From an archaeon (GTDB lineage Archaea > Thermoproteota > Nitrososphaeria > Nitrososphaerales > JACAEJ01), in the NCBI GenBank assembly GCA_024256265.1, contig JACGUK010000003.1:85261-149260 (forward strand): a stretch of 64,000 bases of DNA, in the 5' to 3' direction. The notes below the pieces were generated by a model, which saw only the letters and a list, made by a program, of their open reading frames with translations, was not told where the DNA came from and made no database searches. A program made the position numbers and the translations under genes. Of this stretch, positions 17,221-24,790 are shown piece after piece. Position 1 is the stretch's first letter, and each line of letters opens with the position of its first letter.

Positions 17221-18978
17221 TGCGGGATCATAGGATATATAGGCGATAAAGATGTAACTCCTATTTTATTGAATGGGATAAGGAGGCTCGAATACAGAGG
17301 TTACGACTCTTGGGGTTTCGCTATTATTCAAGATGAAATCAGCTTAATAAAGAGCACAGGAAAGATAAGTGAAGACGAGTTAAATCCATTAGAACTAAAG
17401 GGAAAGATAGGCATTGCCCATACAAGATGGGCTACTCATGGCGGCGTTACAAAAGAGAATGCTCATCCACATACTTCATGTGAAAAAGAAATAGCTATAG
17501 TCCATAATGGGATAATAGAAAACTATCAAGAAATTAAGAGATCTTTATTGGCTGAAGGTCATAACTTCACAAGCCAGACTGACAGCGAGGTAATAGCACA
17601 CCTTCTTGAGAGATATTATCGTAAGTCTAAGGACATAAAAAAGGCTCTTTTAGCAACTGTCAAGAAGATCAAGGGAAACTTTGCTTTCCTTGCAATCTTT
17701 CAAGATGATTCTAGCATGATAGTAGGAGCAAGAAAAGATTCTCCCCTTGTGGTAGGTATAGGAAAAGATGAATTCTTCTTGGCTAGCGATGTTCTCTCCT
17801 TTGTCGAGTACACTGATAAAGTGATCTTCTTGGATAACTTAGAGGCAGTGATGGCTAAAAAAGATTCATTGAGAATATTCGATTTTAAAGGGAAAGAAGT
17901 TCAAAAAGGTATAACACAAGTAGCATGGGAAGCTTACGATGTATCGAAGAAGGAGTTTGCTCATTATACCCTTAAGGAGATTTATGAGCAATCGAGCACT
18001 GTAAAGAGTTCACTTTACCAAGACCCAATAAAGTCAAGAGAGTTCTGTGAATCTATTAAGGGAGCTAAGAAATTGTTCATCACAGCTTCTGGTACTAGCT
18101 TTCATGCAGGGCTCTTAGCAAGGTACCTATTCTCAAAAATCTCAAAGGTTTATTGTGAAGCCATCTTGGCAAGTGAGTTCAGTCAGATAATAGATTGGGT
18201 AGACAAAGATGCAATTGTTCTAGCTATTTCTCAGAGTGGTGAGACTGCTGATGTTCTAAATGCTGTTAAGGAAGCGAAAGAAAAGGGAGCAAAGATCCTT
18301 TCCATAGTTAATGCCATGAATTCAACTCTCGATAGAGAGAGTGATCTCACACTTTATATAAACTGTGGTCCAGAGATAGGTGTTGCAGCAACTAAGAGCT
18401 TCACAGCTCAACTAACATTGATCTATCTTCTTGCCTTTACTATGGCTGATGAGGTTATTGGTGTAAATAAGCTTAGAAGGCTTAACGATTACGTTGAATC
18501 TATTCTCAAAGAAGAAGATAAGGTGATAGAGATAGCAGAGAAGTACAAAAGCATTAACGACTTTTACTTCATAGGCAGATCTATTCACTACCCAATAGCA
18601 TTGGAGGGAGCTCTAAAGCTTAAAGAACTCTCTTACATTCATGCTGAGGGAATGGCTGCTGGGGAGTTAAAGCATGGTACTCTTGCTTTGATAGATAGCA
18701 AAACTCCTGTTGTAGTCCTTAACCCTCAGGATAATACTTACCATGAGACTCTTAGTAATGCATTGGAGATGAAGGCTAGAGGAGCGAAGATAATAGGAGT
18801 CTCAAATTTAAATAATGAAGTTTATGATGATCTCATCCTTTTGCCAAAGGTTGAAGAATCTCTCTACCCTATAATAGAAGTTATACCTATGCAGATGCTT
18901 GCATACCATATAGCCATCAATAGAGGGGCAGATGTCGATAGACCAAGGAATCTTGCAAAATCTGTTACTGTAAAGTAA
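17218..18978 (+). CDS. glmS: Glutamine-fructose-6-phosphate aminotransferase (isomerizing)
   Basis: This 586-residue enzyme makes glucosamine 6-phosphate from fructose 6-phosphate and glutamine, the entry to UDP-GlcNAc and surface glycans. The N-terminal glutaminase starts MCGIIGYIG with catalytic Cys2 exposed after Met removal; TRWATHGGVTKENAHPH and the NGIIEN loop follow. Two SIS domains carry TASGTSFHAGLLARY, ISQSGETADVL, and ALEGALKLKELSYIHAEGMAAGELKHG; the C-terminus ends DRPRNLAKSVTVK as expected. It converges with the small elongation-factor-like gene at 18985. The nucleotidyltransferase at 45.8 kb could act in the same pathway. Confidence 0.97.
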   Translation: MCGIIGYIGDKDVTPILLNGIRRLEYRGYDSWGFAIIQDEISLIKSTGKISEDELNPLELKGKIGIAHTRWATHGGVTKENAHPHTSCEKEIAIVHNGIIENYQEIKRSLLAEGHNFTSQTDSEVIAHLLERYYRKSKDIKKALLATVKKIKGNFAFLAIFQDDSSMIVGARKDSPLVVGIGKDEFFLASDVLSFVEYTDKVIFLDNLEAVMAKKDSLRIFDFKGKEVQKGITQVAWEAYDVSKKEFAHYTLKEIYEQSSTVKSSLYQDPIKSREFCESIKGAKKLFITASGTSFHAGLLARYLFSKISKVYCEAILASEFSQIIDWVDKDAIVLAISQSGETADVLNAVKEAKEKGAKILSIVNAMNSTLDRESDLTLYINCGPEIGVAATKSFTAQLTLIYLLAFTMADEVIGVNKLRRLNDYVESILKEEDKVIEIAEKYKSINDFYFIGRSIHYPIALEGALKLKELSYIHAEGMAAGELKHGTLALIDSKTPVVVLNPQDNTYHETLSNALEMKARGAKIIGVSNLNNEVYDDLILLPKVEESLYPIIEVIPMQMLAYHIAINRGADVDRPRNLAKSVTVK

Positions 18979-18984
18979 GCCTCA

Positions 18985-19233
18985 CTAAGTGGCTGTATAG
19001 ACTATATCTCCCTCTCTAACTCTTTGAACTACCTTCAGACCTATAGATTTTCCAGCCTCAGCAAGTTGAACATCCTTATGCTGTATCTGCATCGACTCTA
19101 CTATCTGCTCGAAGTTAGTTGTGCTACCCTTTATGAGAATCTTATCTCCAATTTTTATAGGTGCTTTTAGCTCTACAATAGCTACCTCTATCTTCGGATA
19201 ATAATGTGTAATCTTTCCTAATTCCTTCATCAC
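18985..19233 (-). CDS. Small EF-Tu domain 2-like protein
   Basis: This 82-residue single beta-barrel resembles domain 2 of translation GTPases: GKITHYYPKIEVAIVELKAPIKIGDKILIKG, then VESMQIQHKDVQLAEAGKSIGLKV and VREGDIVY at the end. There is no GTPase domain, and the length suggests a stand-alone barrel. Such proteins occur widely in archaea and bacteria without a fixed function; translation or RNA binding is often guessed. A second Met follows the first, so the start is ambiguous by one codon. It converges with glmS. Confidence 0.8.
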   Translation of the reverse strand: MMKELGKITHYYPKIEVAIVELKAPIKIGDKILIKGSTTNFEQIVESMQIQHKDVQLAEAGKSIGLKVVQRVREGDIVYTAT

Positions 19234-19508
19234 GTCTAACTATACTAACATGATGTATATTAAATTTAATAGTATCATGGAATAAAAATTTTCATATTGG
19301 AAATTGTAGATGAAGTGAAAGTCAAAATTCAATGGACTCGTATATGAAAAATCTATCGCGATGCCATTAAATAGCCCTTAATAAGTCAGCTATTGTTTTG
19401 GTAAATTATGCAATCAAAATTTTTGATTCTGCTCAGGATTATAGCTAATGTAAGCAAACAGTTTAATCTAACATATGTTTTTATATTGATGATTAGAAAA
19501 GGAATCTA

Positions 19509-19694
19509 ATGAGCAAAGTCACTGAATTTGAGCATATCGCTCACGCAATAGTCGCCAAAAGACATCCTCCATTATACTTAATGCATATATTCAGAGCAAG
19601 GAAGTCGCATAATGTTGTTGCTGAATACATCAGACATTATTCAAAGAAGGGAGAGATCGTTTTTGATGTTCAGAATAATTCTACCCACCCATAA
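19509..19694 (+). pseudogene. Truncated DNA methyltransferase N-terminus
   Basis: The 61-residue frame begins MSKVTEFEHIAHAIVAKRHPPLYLMHIFRARKSHNVVAEYIRHYSKKGEIVFD. It matches the start of N4/N6 DNA methylases in which HPPxYxMHKYWARKPHNVVAEYI is followed by a DPFCGSG S-adenosylmethionine loop. Here the sequence breaks down right after FD (VQNNSTHP, stop), so the cofactor motif and the whole catalytic domain are absent. It is therefore a remnant, not an active enzyme. A TATA-like TTTATATT lies upstream near 19480. The break occurs about 40 bases before a tRNA T-arm-like sequence. Confidence 0.7.
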
Positions 19695-19706
19695 TCCAAA
19701 TCCCTA

Positions 19707-19726
19707 ATTCATGGGTTCAAATCCAC
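19707..19726 (+). repeat. tRNA T-arm-like remnant (possible attachment scar)
   Basis: The sequence ATTCATGGGTTCAAATCCAC shares a 13-base block (TGGGTTCAAATCC) with the T-arm of the tRNA-Ser at 21.3 kb, and the flanks partly match. No other tRNA parts (acceptor, anticodon arm) precede it. It lies between a methylase broken at its N-terminus and the hicBA pair, the position expected of an attachment site left by a tRNA-targeting element. A chance T-loop match is possible. Confidence 0.4.
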
Positions 19727-19772
19727 ATATAGGCTAGCAATCCTTAACTACTCGATGCTCTTTGCCTAAATT

Positions 19773-20018
19773 ATGGCATCAAGAACCTTCACTGTTTTGC
19801 TAAGGAAGGAAGAAGATTCTCAATGGATAATAGCAGAATGCCTTGAAGTGCAAGGTGCTGTAAGTCAAGGGAAGAATAGAGAAGAAGCATTAAGGAATAT
19901 AAAAGAAGCTATTGAAGGCATAATAGAAGCTAGGGCTAAATTGTTGAGCGAAGAAGCCAAGGGAGCAGAGCTCGTTGAAATCACCATCAAAGAAGCTCCC
20001 AGTCTTGTCTTGGCGTGA
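19773..20018 (+). CDS. hicB: HicB family antitoxin
   Basis: This 81-residue protein has the partly degraded RNase-H fold of HicB: TFTVLLRKEEDSQWIIAECLEVQGAVSQGKNREEALRNIKEAIEGIIEA. No ribbon-helix-helix or HTH tail is visible at its short C-terminus (VEITIKEAPSLVLA), so autoregulation would need a different surface. It precedes and overlaps hicA by 44 bases, the antitoxin-first order. In known pairs HicB binds HicA and blocks its RNase activity. It belongs to the accessory patch 19.3-22.6 kb. Confidence 0.85.
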   Translation: MASRTFTVLLRKEEDSQWIIAECLEVQGAVSQGKNREEALRNIKEAIEGIIEARAKLLSEEAKGAELVEITIKEAPSLVLA

Positions 20019-20202
20019 AGTCATCAAAGCGTTACAGAAGGCTGGTTTTACCATAGCGCATCAAAAGGGTAGTCATATAATATTGAGCAAGCATGGTAAG
20101 TTCATAGCTGTACCAAAACATGAGGAAATAGCAAAGGGTACCTTGATGAGCATAATCAGGGATGCAGGGCTAACCAAGGAAGAGTTCCTTAAGCTCATTT
20201 AG
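19975..20202 (+). CDS. hicA: HicA family mRNA interferase toxin
   Basis: This 75-residue dsRBD-like toxin reads LPVLSWREVIKALQKAGFTIAHQKGSHIILSKHGK, with the catalytic His in GSHIIL, followed by VPKHEEIAKGTLMSIIRDAGLTKEEFLKLI. The assigned start is a TTG at 19975, preceded by GGGAG at 19961-19965, and it overlaps hicB in another frame. An internal start near LPVLSWRE is an alternative. Translation-dependent mRNA cleavage is the family role. All recognisable conserved residues are present, so it may be active. Confidence 0.85.
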   Translation: MKSPSKKLPVLSWREVIKALQKAGFTIAHQKGSHIILSKHGKFIAVPKHEEIAKGTLMSIIRDAGLTKEEFLKLI

Positions 20203-20305
20203 AAGCGTTAGCCTTCTTTACTATCGGATAATAATGTCGAATTGGAAGCGTGTACTACATTAGAGCTATTTCTCAACATCTTTACTTTGTTTTGATCTTT
20301 TTACT

Positions 20306-20632
20306 TTACTTCTTCATGTAATCTTTGATGCCCTTTACCTTATCCTCCATAGTCCTAGGCTTGTCTCTTCTATCATCTATTCTAAGGTTAGATTCGACTC
20401 TTTTTATTCCAGATTTGAATAAAGCCTCATGGGCTACTCTTACTGCTTCTAATATAGTCTCGAGCTTATCTGCCTCAAGGACAGTGCCCATAGGAGTGAC
20501 TTCATACTTTATGCCCTTTACTTCCTTTATGGCATTTATTGCCATGGCTATCTGCTTTCCTATGCTTGTTGTCCCTAATCCAATAGGAGTTATGCTAAAG
20601 TCAGCAATTACAACTATCCTTTCAGGGCTCAT
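20306..20632 (-). CDS. MTH1187/YkoF-like thiamine-binding family protein
   Basis: This small ferredoxin-like alpha/beta protein (about 108 residues) of the MTH1187 family has VIADFSITPIGLGTTSIGKQIAMAINAI, KYEVTPMGTVLEADKLETILEAVRVAHEALF and VESNLRIDDRRDKPRTMEDKVK. Homologues form tetramers and some bind thiamine or related ligands. The open frame extends to 20671, but the ATG at 20632 (MSPERIVVIADF) fits the family start. It is transcribed towards hicA. A thiamine link is plausible because thiDN is also in this window, though not adjacent. Confidence 0.85.
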   Translation of the reverse strand: MSPERIVVIADFSITPIGLGTTSIGKQIAMAINAIKEVKGIKYEVTPMGTVLEADKLETILEAVRVAHEALFKSGIKRVESNLRIDDRRDKPRTMEDKVKGIKDYMKK

Positions 20633-20730
20633 AAGGTCGTGTAAATAATTAAAGCTTAAAAAAGTTACCATTAAATTCTATAGTAAAGGTTTTAAGAATA
20701 TTAAAGATGAGACACAATAAGTGGAAATAG

Positions 20731-21081
20731 ATGGCTCAAAAAGTACCTCCTAGAGTTGAGGTTCAAAGGGATGAAAAATATCAAACGATCCTAGTTAGCG
20801 GTGTATTCGGGGGGCATAGGCCAGGATTTTTTGAGGCAATTCTCTATAGAGATGAATTAGTTGCAGATGAAGCATTAAGCACAGCAGTACCGTCTCCTGA
20901 AAAAGTATACTTAAGAAGAACTCTGCAATGCAGACTGGTTATGGACCCTTTTCAAGCGAAGAATTTCGCTCAATGGTTAATTCATCACATAAATGAGTAT
21001 GAGAAGCTTTTCGGAAAGATACCGACACCTGAGGAAGTTAAACAGCATAGCAAAGGAGAAGGACCAAGTCCATATTTATGA
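20731..21081 (+). CDS. DUF3467 family protein
   Basis: This 116-residue conserved protein shows the DUF3467 pattern: a YQTILVSGVFGGHRPGFFEAILYRDEL strand pair and RRTLQCRLVMDPFQAKNFAQWLIHHINEYEKLFGKIP near the C-terminus. In other members this is a phage-like or sensory-associated beta fold of unknown role. It is followed 80 bases later by tRNA-Ser. An A/T-rich segment (TAAGAATATTAAAG near 20690-20703) may serve as its promoter. No function is proposed. Confidence 0.75.
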   Translation: MAQKVPPRVEVQRDEKYQTILVSGVFGGHRPGFFEAILYRDELVADEALSTAVPSPEKVYLRRTLQCRLVMDPFQAKNFAQWLIHHINEYEKLFGKIPTPEEVKQHSKGEGPSPYL

Positions 21082-21160
21082 TAAAAAGGTGAACAGCATG
21101 GACATGTCACTTGAACCAAAATTAGAAAACCTTAATATTCCTAATCACATTCTAGATTAC

Positions 21161-21307
21161 GCCGGGATTCCCTAGCCTGGTAAGCTAAGGAGACTTGACA
21201 AAGTCTCTACAGCCTAGTAAGGGGCAGATTCGAAGCCTAGGCCTGGAGTGTTCACAATTAGCCTGTGGCCTATTTAGGCCTCGTGGGTTCAAATCCCACT
21301 CCCGGCG
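21161..21307 (+). tRNA. tRNA-Ser (GGA) with three introns
   Basis: The acceptor stem is GCCGGGA (21161-21167) with TCCCGGC (21300-21306) and discriminator G; the T-arm is GTGGG TTCAAAT CCCAC; a long variable arm GGCC TATTTA GGCC confirms a class II tRNA. Anticodon GGA is at 21245-21247. The gene folds into a standard 86-base tRNA only after removing three pieces: about 37 bases at 21185-21221 on the 3' side of the D-loop, which contains the hairpin AGACTT/AAGTCT and is flanked by TAAG on both sides so the exact cut can slide; 13 bases at 21228-21240 (position 29/30); and 11 bases at 21249-21259 (position 37/38). Then the D-stem is CCCT/AGGG and the anticodon stem CAGGC/GCCTG, both perfect. 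No CCA is encoded. Confidence 0.88.
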
Positions 21308-21330
21308 CCTAATCACAGGCGCAACTCCTA
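21301..21330 (+). repeat. Direct repeat copy 1 (tRNA-Ser 3' end), possible att site
   Basis: This 30-base segment starts inside the tRNA-Ser acceptor end (CCCGGCG) and continues CCTAATCACAGGC. It matches 22581-22610 without gaps at 23 of 30 positions, including the block CGACGCC/CGGCGCC-TAATC; five of the seven differences are transitions. A repeated tRNA 3' end is the usual footprint of integrase-mediated insertion. The two copies bracket cysK only. Confidence 0.5.
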
Positions 21331-21338
21331 TAACAACG

Positions 21339-21386
21339 TTATATTTAAATCGGTAATTAGTTTAAGGTCAGGCTATGCTAAAAGGT
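21339..21386 (+). promoter_or_regulatory. Promoter and ribosome binding site of cysK
   Basis: TTATATTTAAAT at 21339-21350 is a good archaeal TATA box. About 27 bases downstream lies AGGCTATG (21370-21377), a likely transcription start. AAAGGTGA (21380-21387) is a Shine-Dalgarno eight bases before the ATG at 21395; the nearer ATG at 21390 is followed by a stop after one codon. Confidence 0.6.
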
Positions 21387-21394
21387 GAAATGAT

Positions 21395-22396
21395 ATGATA
21401 TACGATAGCATACTCGATCTGATCGGCAATACCCCGATGGTTAGAATCAACTCTCTAAACCCTAACAAGAACCTAGAGATTTACATCAAGCTTGAGAAGT
21501 TCAACGCTGCAGGCTCAGTAAAGGATAGGATAGCCAAATACATGATTGAATATGCAGAAAAGGATGGGTTGCTGACAAAGGATAAGATCGTCATAGAGCC
21601 GACAAGTGGTAATACAGGCATTGGATTGGCACTTGTATGCAGAGTCAAGGGATATGATTGCATACTTGTCATGCCTGAGACAATGACTATGGAGAGGAGG
21701 CAGATCCTCATCGCACTTGGTGCGAAGATCATTCTGACTGATGGTAAAAAGGGGATGGATGGCGCTGAAGACTACGCCAAGCGGCTCGTGGAGAAGTATC
21801 CACAAAAATACTTTATGCCCAACCAATTTGACAATAAATACAACGTGCTGGCACACTATGAGACCACAGCAGAGGAAATCTGGAGGGACACGAATGGCAG
21901 AATCACGCACTTCGTAGTTGGGCTTGGAACCTCAGGCACATCTGTAGGCGTATCTAAGAGGCTCAAAGAGTATAATCCGGATGTGAAGATCATTGGAGTT
22001 GCACCAGACCCATCAACACCGATCCAAGGCTTGAAGAACTTTGACATACAGTATGTTCCACAGATATGGGAGCCTGAGAGGGTCGATGAATTACATTACG
22101 TGACAATTAAGGATGCAGAGGAGTCTGCTCGACTTCTATCCCTTGGTGAGGGCATCTTCATCGGACCGAGCTCAGGTGCCATCTTCTATGTGGCTTTGAA
22201 GAAAGCCAAGGAGATTGATAGCGGTGTAATGGTTGTCATGGCACCTGATGGTGGTGAGAAATATCTGAGCACATCTCTATGTGAACCTGTCCAATGCCTA
22301 GAATGTGCCCAGAGATTCGGAATCAAATGTTCTTACTTTGATGGAAGGCCTATCATCGAAGCGAAAGCTCTTCCTCCTAAGCAAGTGTCTCCGTAA
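21395..22396 (+). CDS. cysK: Cysteine synthase (PLP-dependent)
   Basis: This 333-residue fold-type II PLP enzyme makes cysteine from O-acetylserine or O-phosphoserine and sulfide. Motifs: LIGNTPMVRINSL, AAGSVKDRIAKYMIE with the PLP Lys, EPTSGNTGIGLALV, GLGTSGTSVGVSKRLKE, and GPSSGAIFYVAL. The C-terminal 40 residues carry extra cysteines (CEPVQCLECAQRFGIKC), a tail not needed for catalysis, possibly a metal site. Its codons (frequent ATC, CTC, GTG, CTG) look less A/T-ending than neighbouring genes. It lies directly after tRNA-Ser and is bracketed by a degenerate 30-base repeat, so recent transfer on a small islet is likely. The true acceptor substrate is not known. Confidence 0.93.
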   Translation: MIYDSILDLIGNTPMVRINSLNPNKNLEIYIKLEKFNAAGSVKDRIAKYMIEYAEKDGLLTKDKIVIEPTSGNTGIGLALVCRVKGYDCILVMPETMTMERRQILIALGAKIILTDGKKGMDGAEDYAKRLVEKYPQKYFMPNQFDNKYNVLAHYETTAEEIWRDTNGRITHFVVGLGTSGTSVGVSKRLKEYNPDVKIIGVAPDPSTPIQGLKNFDIQYVPQIWEPERVDELHYVTIKDAEESARLLSLGEGIFIGPSSGAIFYVALKKAKEIDSGVMVVMAPDGGEKYLSTSLCEPVQCLECAQRFGIKCSYFDGRPIIEAKALPPKQVSP

Positions 22397-22580
22397 AGTT
22401 CTATCATCTATTGTGCTCTATGCTAAGCCGAGCTAATGATCAGTCATAGAATATTAGCCAGTTGCACAGTATCTTCTTCATAGTGCAAAAAATGTGATAC
22501 CTGAAGGCGATGATTGTTAGTTTTCCAAATATGGCATATTTGCGGAATGTGTGAGAGTTAAAAGATTATTTACACTCTAA

Positions 22581-22610
22581 CTCGACGCCTAATCTCAAGT
22601 ACAAATCCTA
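22581..22610 (+). repeat. Direct repeat copy 2 (decayed tRNA 3' end), possible att site
   Basis: This segment matches the tRNA-Ser 3' end and its flank at 21301-21330 over 30 ungapped bases with 23 identities. No other tRNA portion is present here. It lies in the 256-base gap between cysK and the convergent methyltransferase gene; the rest of that gap holds no recognisable gene. Confidence 0.45.
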
Positions 22611-22652
22611 CGCTCTTTAAATTGAGATACTAACAAATAAGAAGCGAAAGTA

Positions 22653-23711
22653 TTACTTCTTCCAGTATGATGGTGTTCCAAACTCTATTGTTGCATTTAC
22701 GAATGCTTTTATGTGCTCTGTAGGAGTTTCTAACCAAAAGTCGCAACCTGGAGAGACGATATCTACACCATCATCTATAACCTTCTTTACAAACTCCCTT
22801 ATCCTCTCTGGAGGTCCAAAGTGTATCACACCGTGGGCTGGAGTATTGCCCATCAATGCAACCTTTGGATTGACCTTCTCGACGATCTTCTTAGCTTCTT
22901 TGATGGATGTTCTCTCATCCACAGCAATACCTTTTGCTCCACATTCGGCCATCCTATCTACTATGAGCAATGCAGAACCACATATGTTAAGAATCGTGGG
23001 TAATTTTATATGGTTGATGAGCTCCTTTAAATAAGGCTTTAAAAATTCGTCCCATTGCTTTGGTGAGACGTTATCATTTGAACCACCCATCTCGTGGAAT
23101 GTTATTATGTCAGCCCCTGCATCTTCAAAAAGCTTTAAGAGCTCTTTATAAATCGGCATGGATGCTTTAATAAATCCATGATTTTTTTCTGGATTTGTCC
23201 TTACCATCTTTAGAAAAACGATGCTATCCACCACGTAACTACTTATGCTCGTAAAGGGAGGGACTATGTATACATTGATCGGTACCTTGCCCTCAAATTC
23301 TTTCTTCAAGATTTTAATTGCGCCTATAATGGCAGGTACTCTGCCTGCAGTAGAGACATCTTTAGGTATCTTAATATCTGAAACATCTTTGGCATGAAAA
23401 GCCAGTGTAGATTGCAGAGATGGCCATTTTATCGTTTCTTCATGATAGTTTATGGTGGCTCCCATCAACTCTGCCTCCATAGTCATATCGAAAGGTATTG
23501 AAATGTTATCAAGATTACACAATTTATGTGCTGCAGAGCCAAGTTTCGCCATCTTTTCTGGATCTTTATGGGCTTGAGGCCAGTACGCATCATAAGCCTT
23601 CATGAAGTCTATCGTAGCCATGCTTACAGAGTTTACACAGGGAATTCTATCTAAAGACTCTTTGTTTCCATGTAAAGCTTCCATGACTCTATCATACGAG
23701 TTCATTTTCAT
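22653..23711 (-). CDS. Uroporphyrinogen-decarboxylase/MtaA-family methyltransferase A
   Basis: This 352-residue TIM-barrel protein belongs to the URO-D superfamily branch of cobamide methyltransferases (MtaA, CmuA, MtvB types). Visible are RVMEALHGNKESLDRIPCVN at the N-terminus, DAGADIITFHEMGGSNDNVSPKQWDEF, and C-terminal PGCDFWLETPTEHIKAFV. In MtaA the zinc is held by HxC plus a distant Cys. Here the first motif reads LNICGS, with Asn in place of His, while both Cys remain, so zinc binding or substrate may differ. It is transcribed away from the corrinoid protein gene at 23957, sharing a 245-base divergent promoter region. Confidence 0.85.
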   Translation of the reverse strand: MKMNSYDRVMEALHGNKESLDRIPCVNSVSMATIDFMKAYDAYWPQAHKDPEKMAKLGSAAHKLCNLDNISIPFDMTMEAELMGATINYHEETIKWPSLQSTLAFHAKDVSDIKIPKDVSTAGRVPAIIGAIKILKKEFEGKVPINVYIVPPFTSISSYVVDSIVFLKMVRTNPEKNHGFIKASMPIYKELLKLFEDAGADIITFHEMGGSNDNVSPKQWDEFLKPYLKELINHIKLPTILNICGSALLIVDRMAECGAKGIAVDERTSIKEAKKIVEKVNPKVALMGNTPAHGVIHFGPPERIREFVKKVIDDGVDIVSPGCDFWLETPTEHIKAFVNATIEFGTPSYWKK

Positions 23712-23956
23712 CGTAAGACGCCATGTATTTGACCTATTTTAAGATATCTTAATATCTTAAATTCTTTTGCAACTGAAAGGTAATTTTAGCCTCTTGGAGA
23801 ATTTCCTTTAATTTAAAGACTTTTCTTGGGCATTTTCTTTCACATCTCAAGCATAAAAAGAATCTTTGAGGTATTATAAGATGCATATATAAAAAATAAG
23901 ATGTTATTACTTTAAATAGCAAATTTAATATACAACTTTTTCTCCCCCCTAAAGAC

Positions 23957-24649
23957 ATGATGAGCGAAAAAGAGAAAATTCTGAACAAACTTGCTACAGC
24001 TGTTGTCTTGGGCGATGAGAAGATGGCTGAAGAAGTGGCAAAAGAGGCTATTAGTGCTGGCTTAAAACCTTATGAAGCGATAATAAATGGACTGGCTGAA
24101 GGGATGAAAGTAGTTGGCGAAAAGTACGAATGCAAAGAATACTTCTTGCCAGAGGTTCTTCTATCAGCTGATGCAATGTATGCAGGACTGAACGTTTTAC
24201 TCCCACTCATACCTACGTCTGAGAAAGGTGCAAAGGGGACTATAGTCATTGGTGTAGTAGAAGGAGACGTTCATGACATAGGCAAGAACATAGTGAAGGC
24301 AATGCTCACAGCATCAGGATATGAAGTATTGGACTTAGGAAGGGATGTTCCAACGAAAGAGTTCGTAGATTCAGCAAAGAAAGGAGGAGCTCAGGTAATT
24401 GCTATGTCAACTCTAATGACACCTACACTTATGTCGATGAAGTCTGTTGAAGACAAGCTAAAGGAAGAAGGGATGAAAGACAAGGTCAGGACAATCATAG
24501 GCGGTGGATCAGTCACAGATGAATGGAGATCAAAGATAGGATCAGACGCTTACGGAAAAGACGCTATGGAAGCAGTTGATAAAGTGAAGGTGCTGATCGG
24601 CCAGATCATGGAAGCCGTTAAAAAGATGAAAGAAGAGAAGAAGTTATAG
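23957..24649 (+). CDS. Corrinoid-binding methyl carrier protein (MtaC/MtbC-like)
   Basis: This 230-residue protein has a helical cap (about residues 1-90: VVLGDEKMAEEVAKEAISAGLKPYEAIINGLAEGMKVVGEKYE) followed by a B12-binding Rossmann domain. The cobalt-ligand His is in DVHDIG near residues 104-109, with GYEVLDLGRDVPTKEFVD and IIGGGSVTDEW completing the domain. It carries the methyl group between a substrate-specific and a cofactor-specific methyltransferase. It lies among three URO-D-family genes, its probable methyl donors or acceptors, and upstream of the reductive activator. ATG codons occur at both 23957 and 23960. Confidence 0.93.
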   Translation: MMSEKEKILNKLATAVVLGDEKMAEEVAKEAISAGLKPYEAIINGLAEGMKVVGEKYECKEYFLPEVLLSADAMYAGLNVLLPLIPTSEKGAKGTIVIGVVEGDVHDIGKNIVKAMLTASGYEVLDLGRDVPTKEFVDSAKKGGAQVIAMSTLMTPTLMSMKSVEDKLKEEGMKDKVRTIIGGGSVTDEWRSKIGSDAYGKDAMEAVDKVKVLIGQIMEAVKKMKEEKKL

Positions 24650-24790
24650 TAAAACTCGGAGCGAATCTGAAACTTACTCCAAAATTGTCTTTATCAAAAG
24701 CGCAAAAAGCCCATTAACGTGCCAAACCCTAGACACTGTCCAATGGATGAAAGTATAGCGACCTTTATTTTTTATTATGGAAAGAAATAA

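Noticed and set aside
21515..21910. 131-residue minus-strand frame inside cysK
   Set aside because: Low-likelihood composition (Cys/His-rich, irregular) and complete overlap with a well-conserved enzyme.
23749..23988. Minus-strand frame with a CLRCERKCP cysteine cluster upstream of the first corrinoid gene
   Set aside because: It overlaps the divergent promoter region and the corrinoid start, lacks a ribosome-binding site, and its first 25 residues look non-coding. The cysteines are probably chance.
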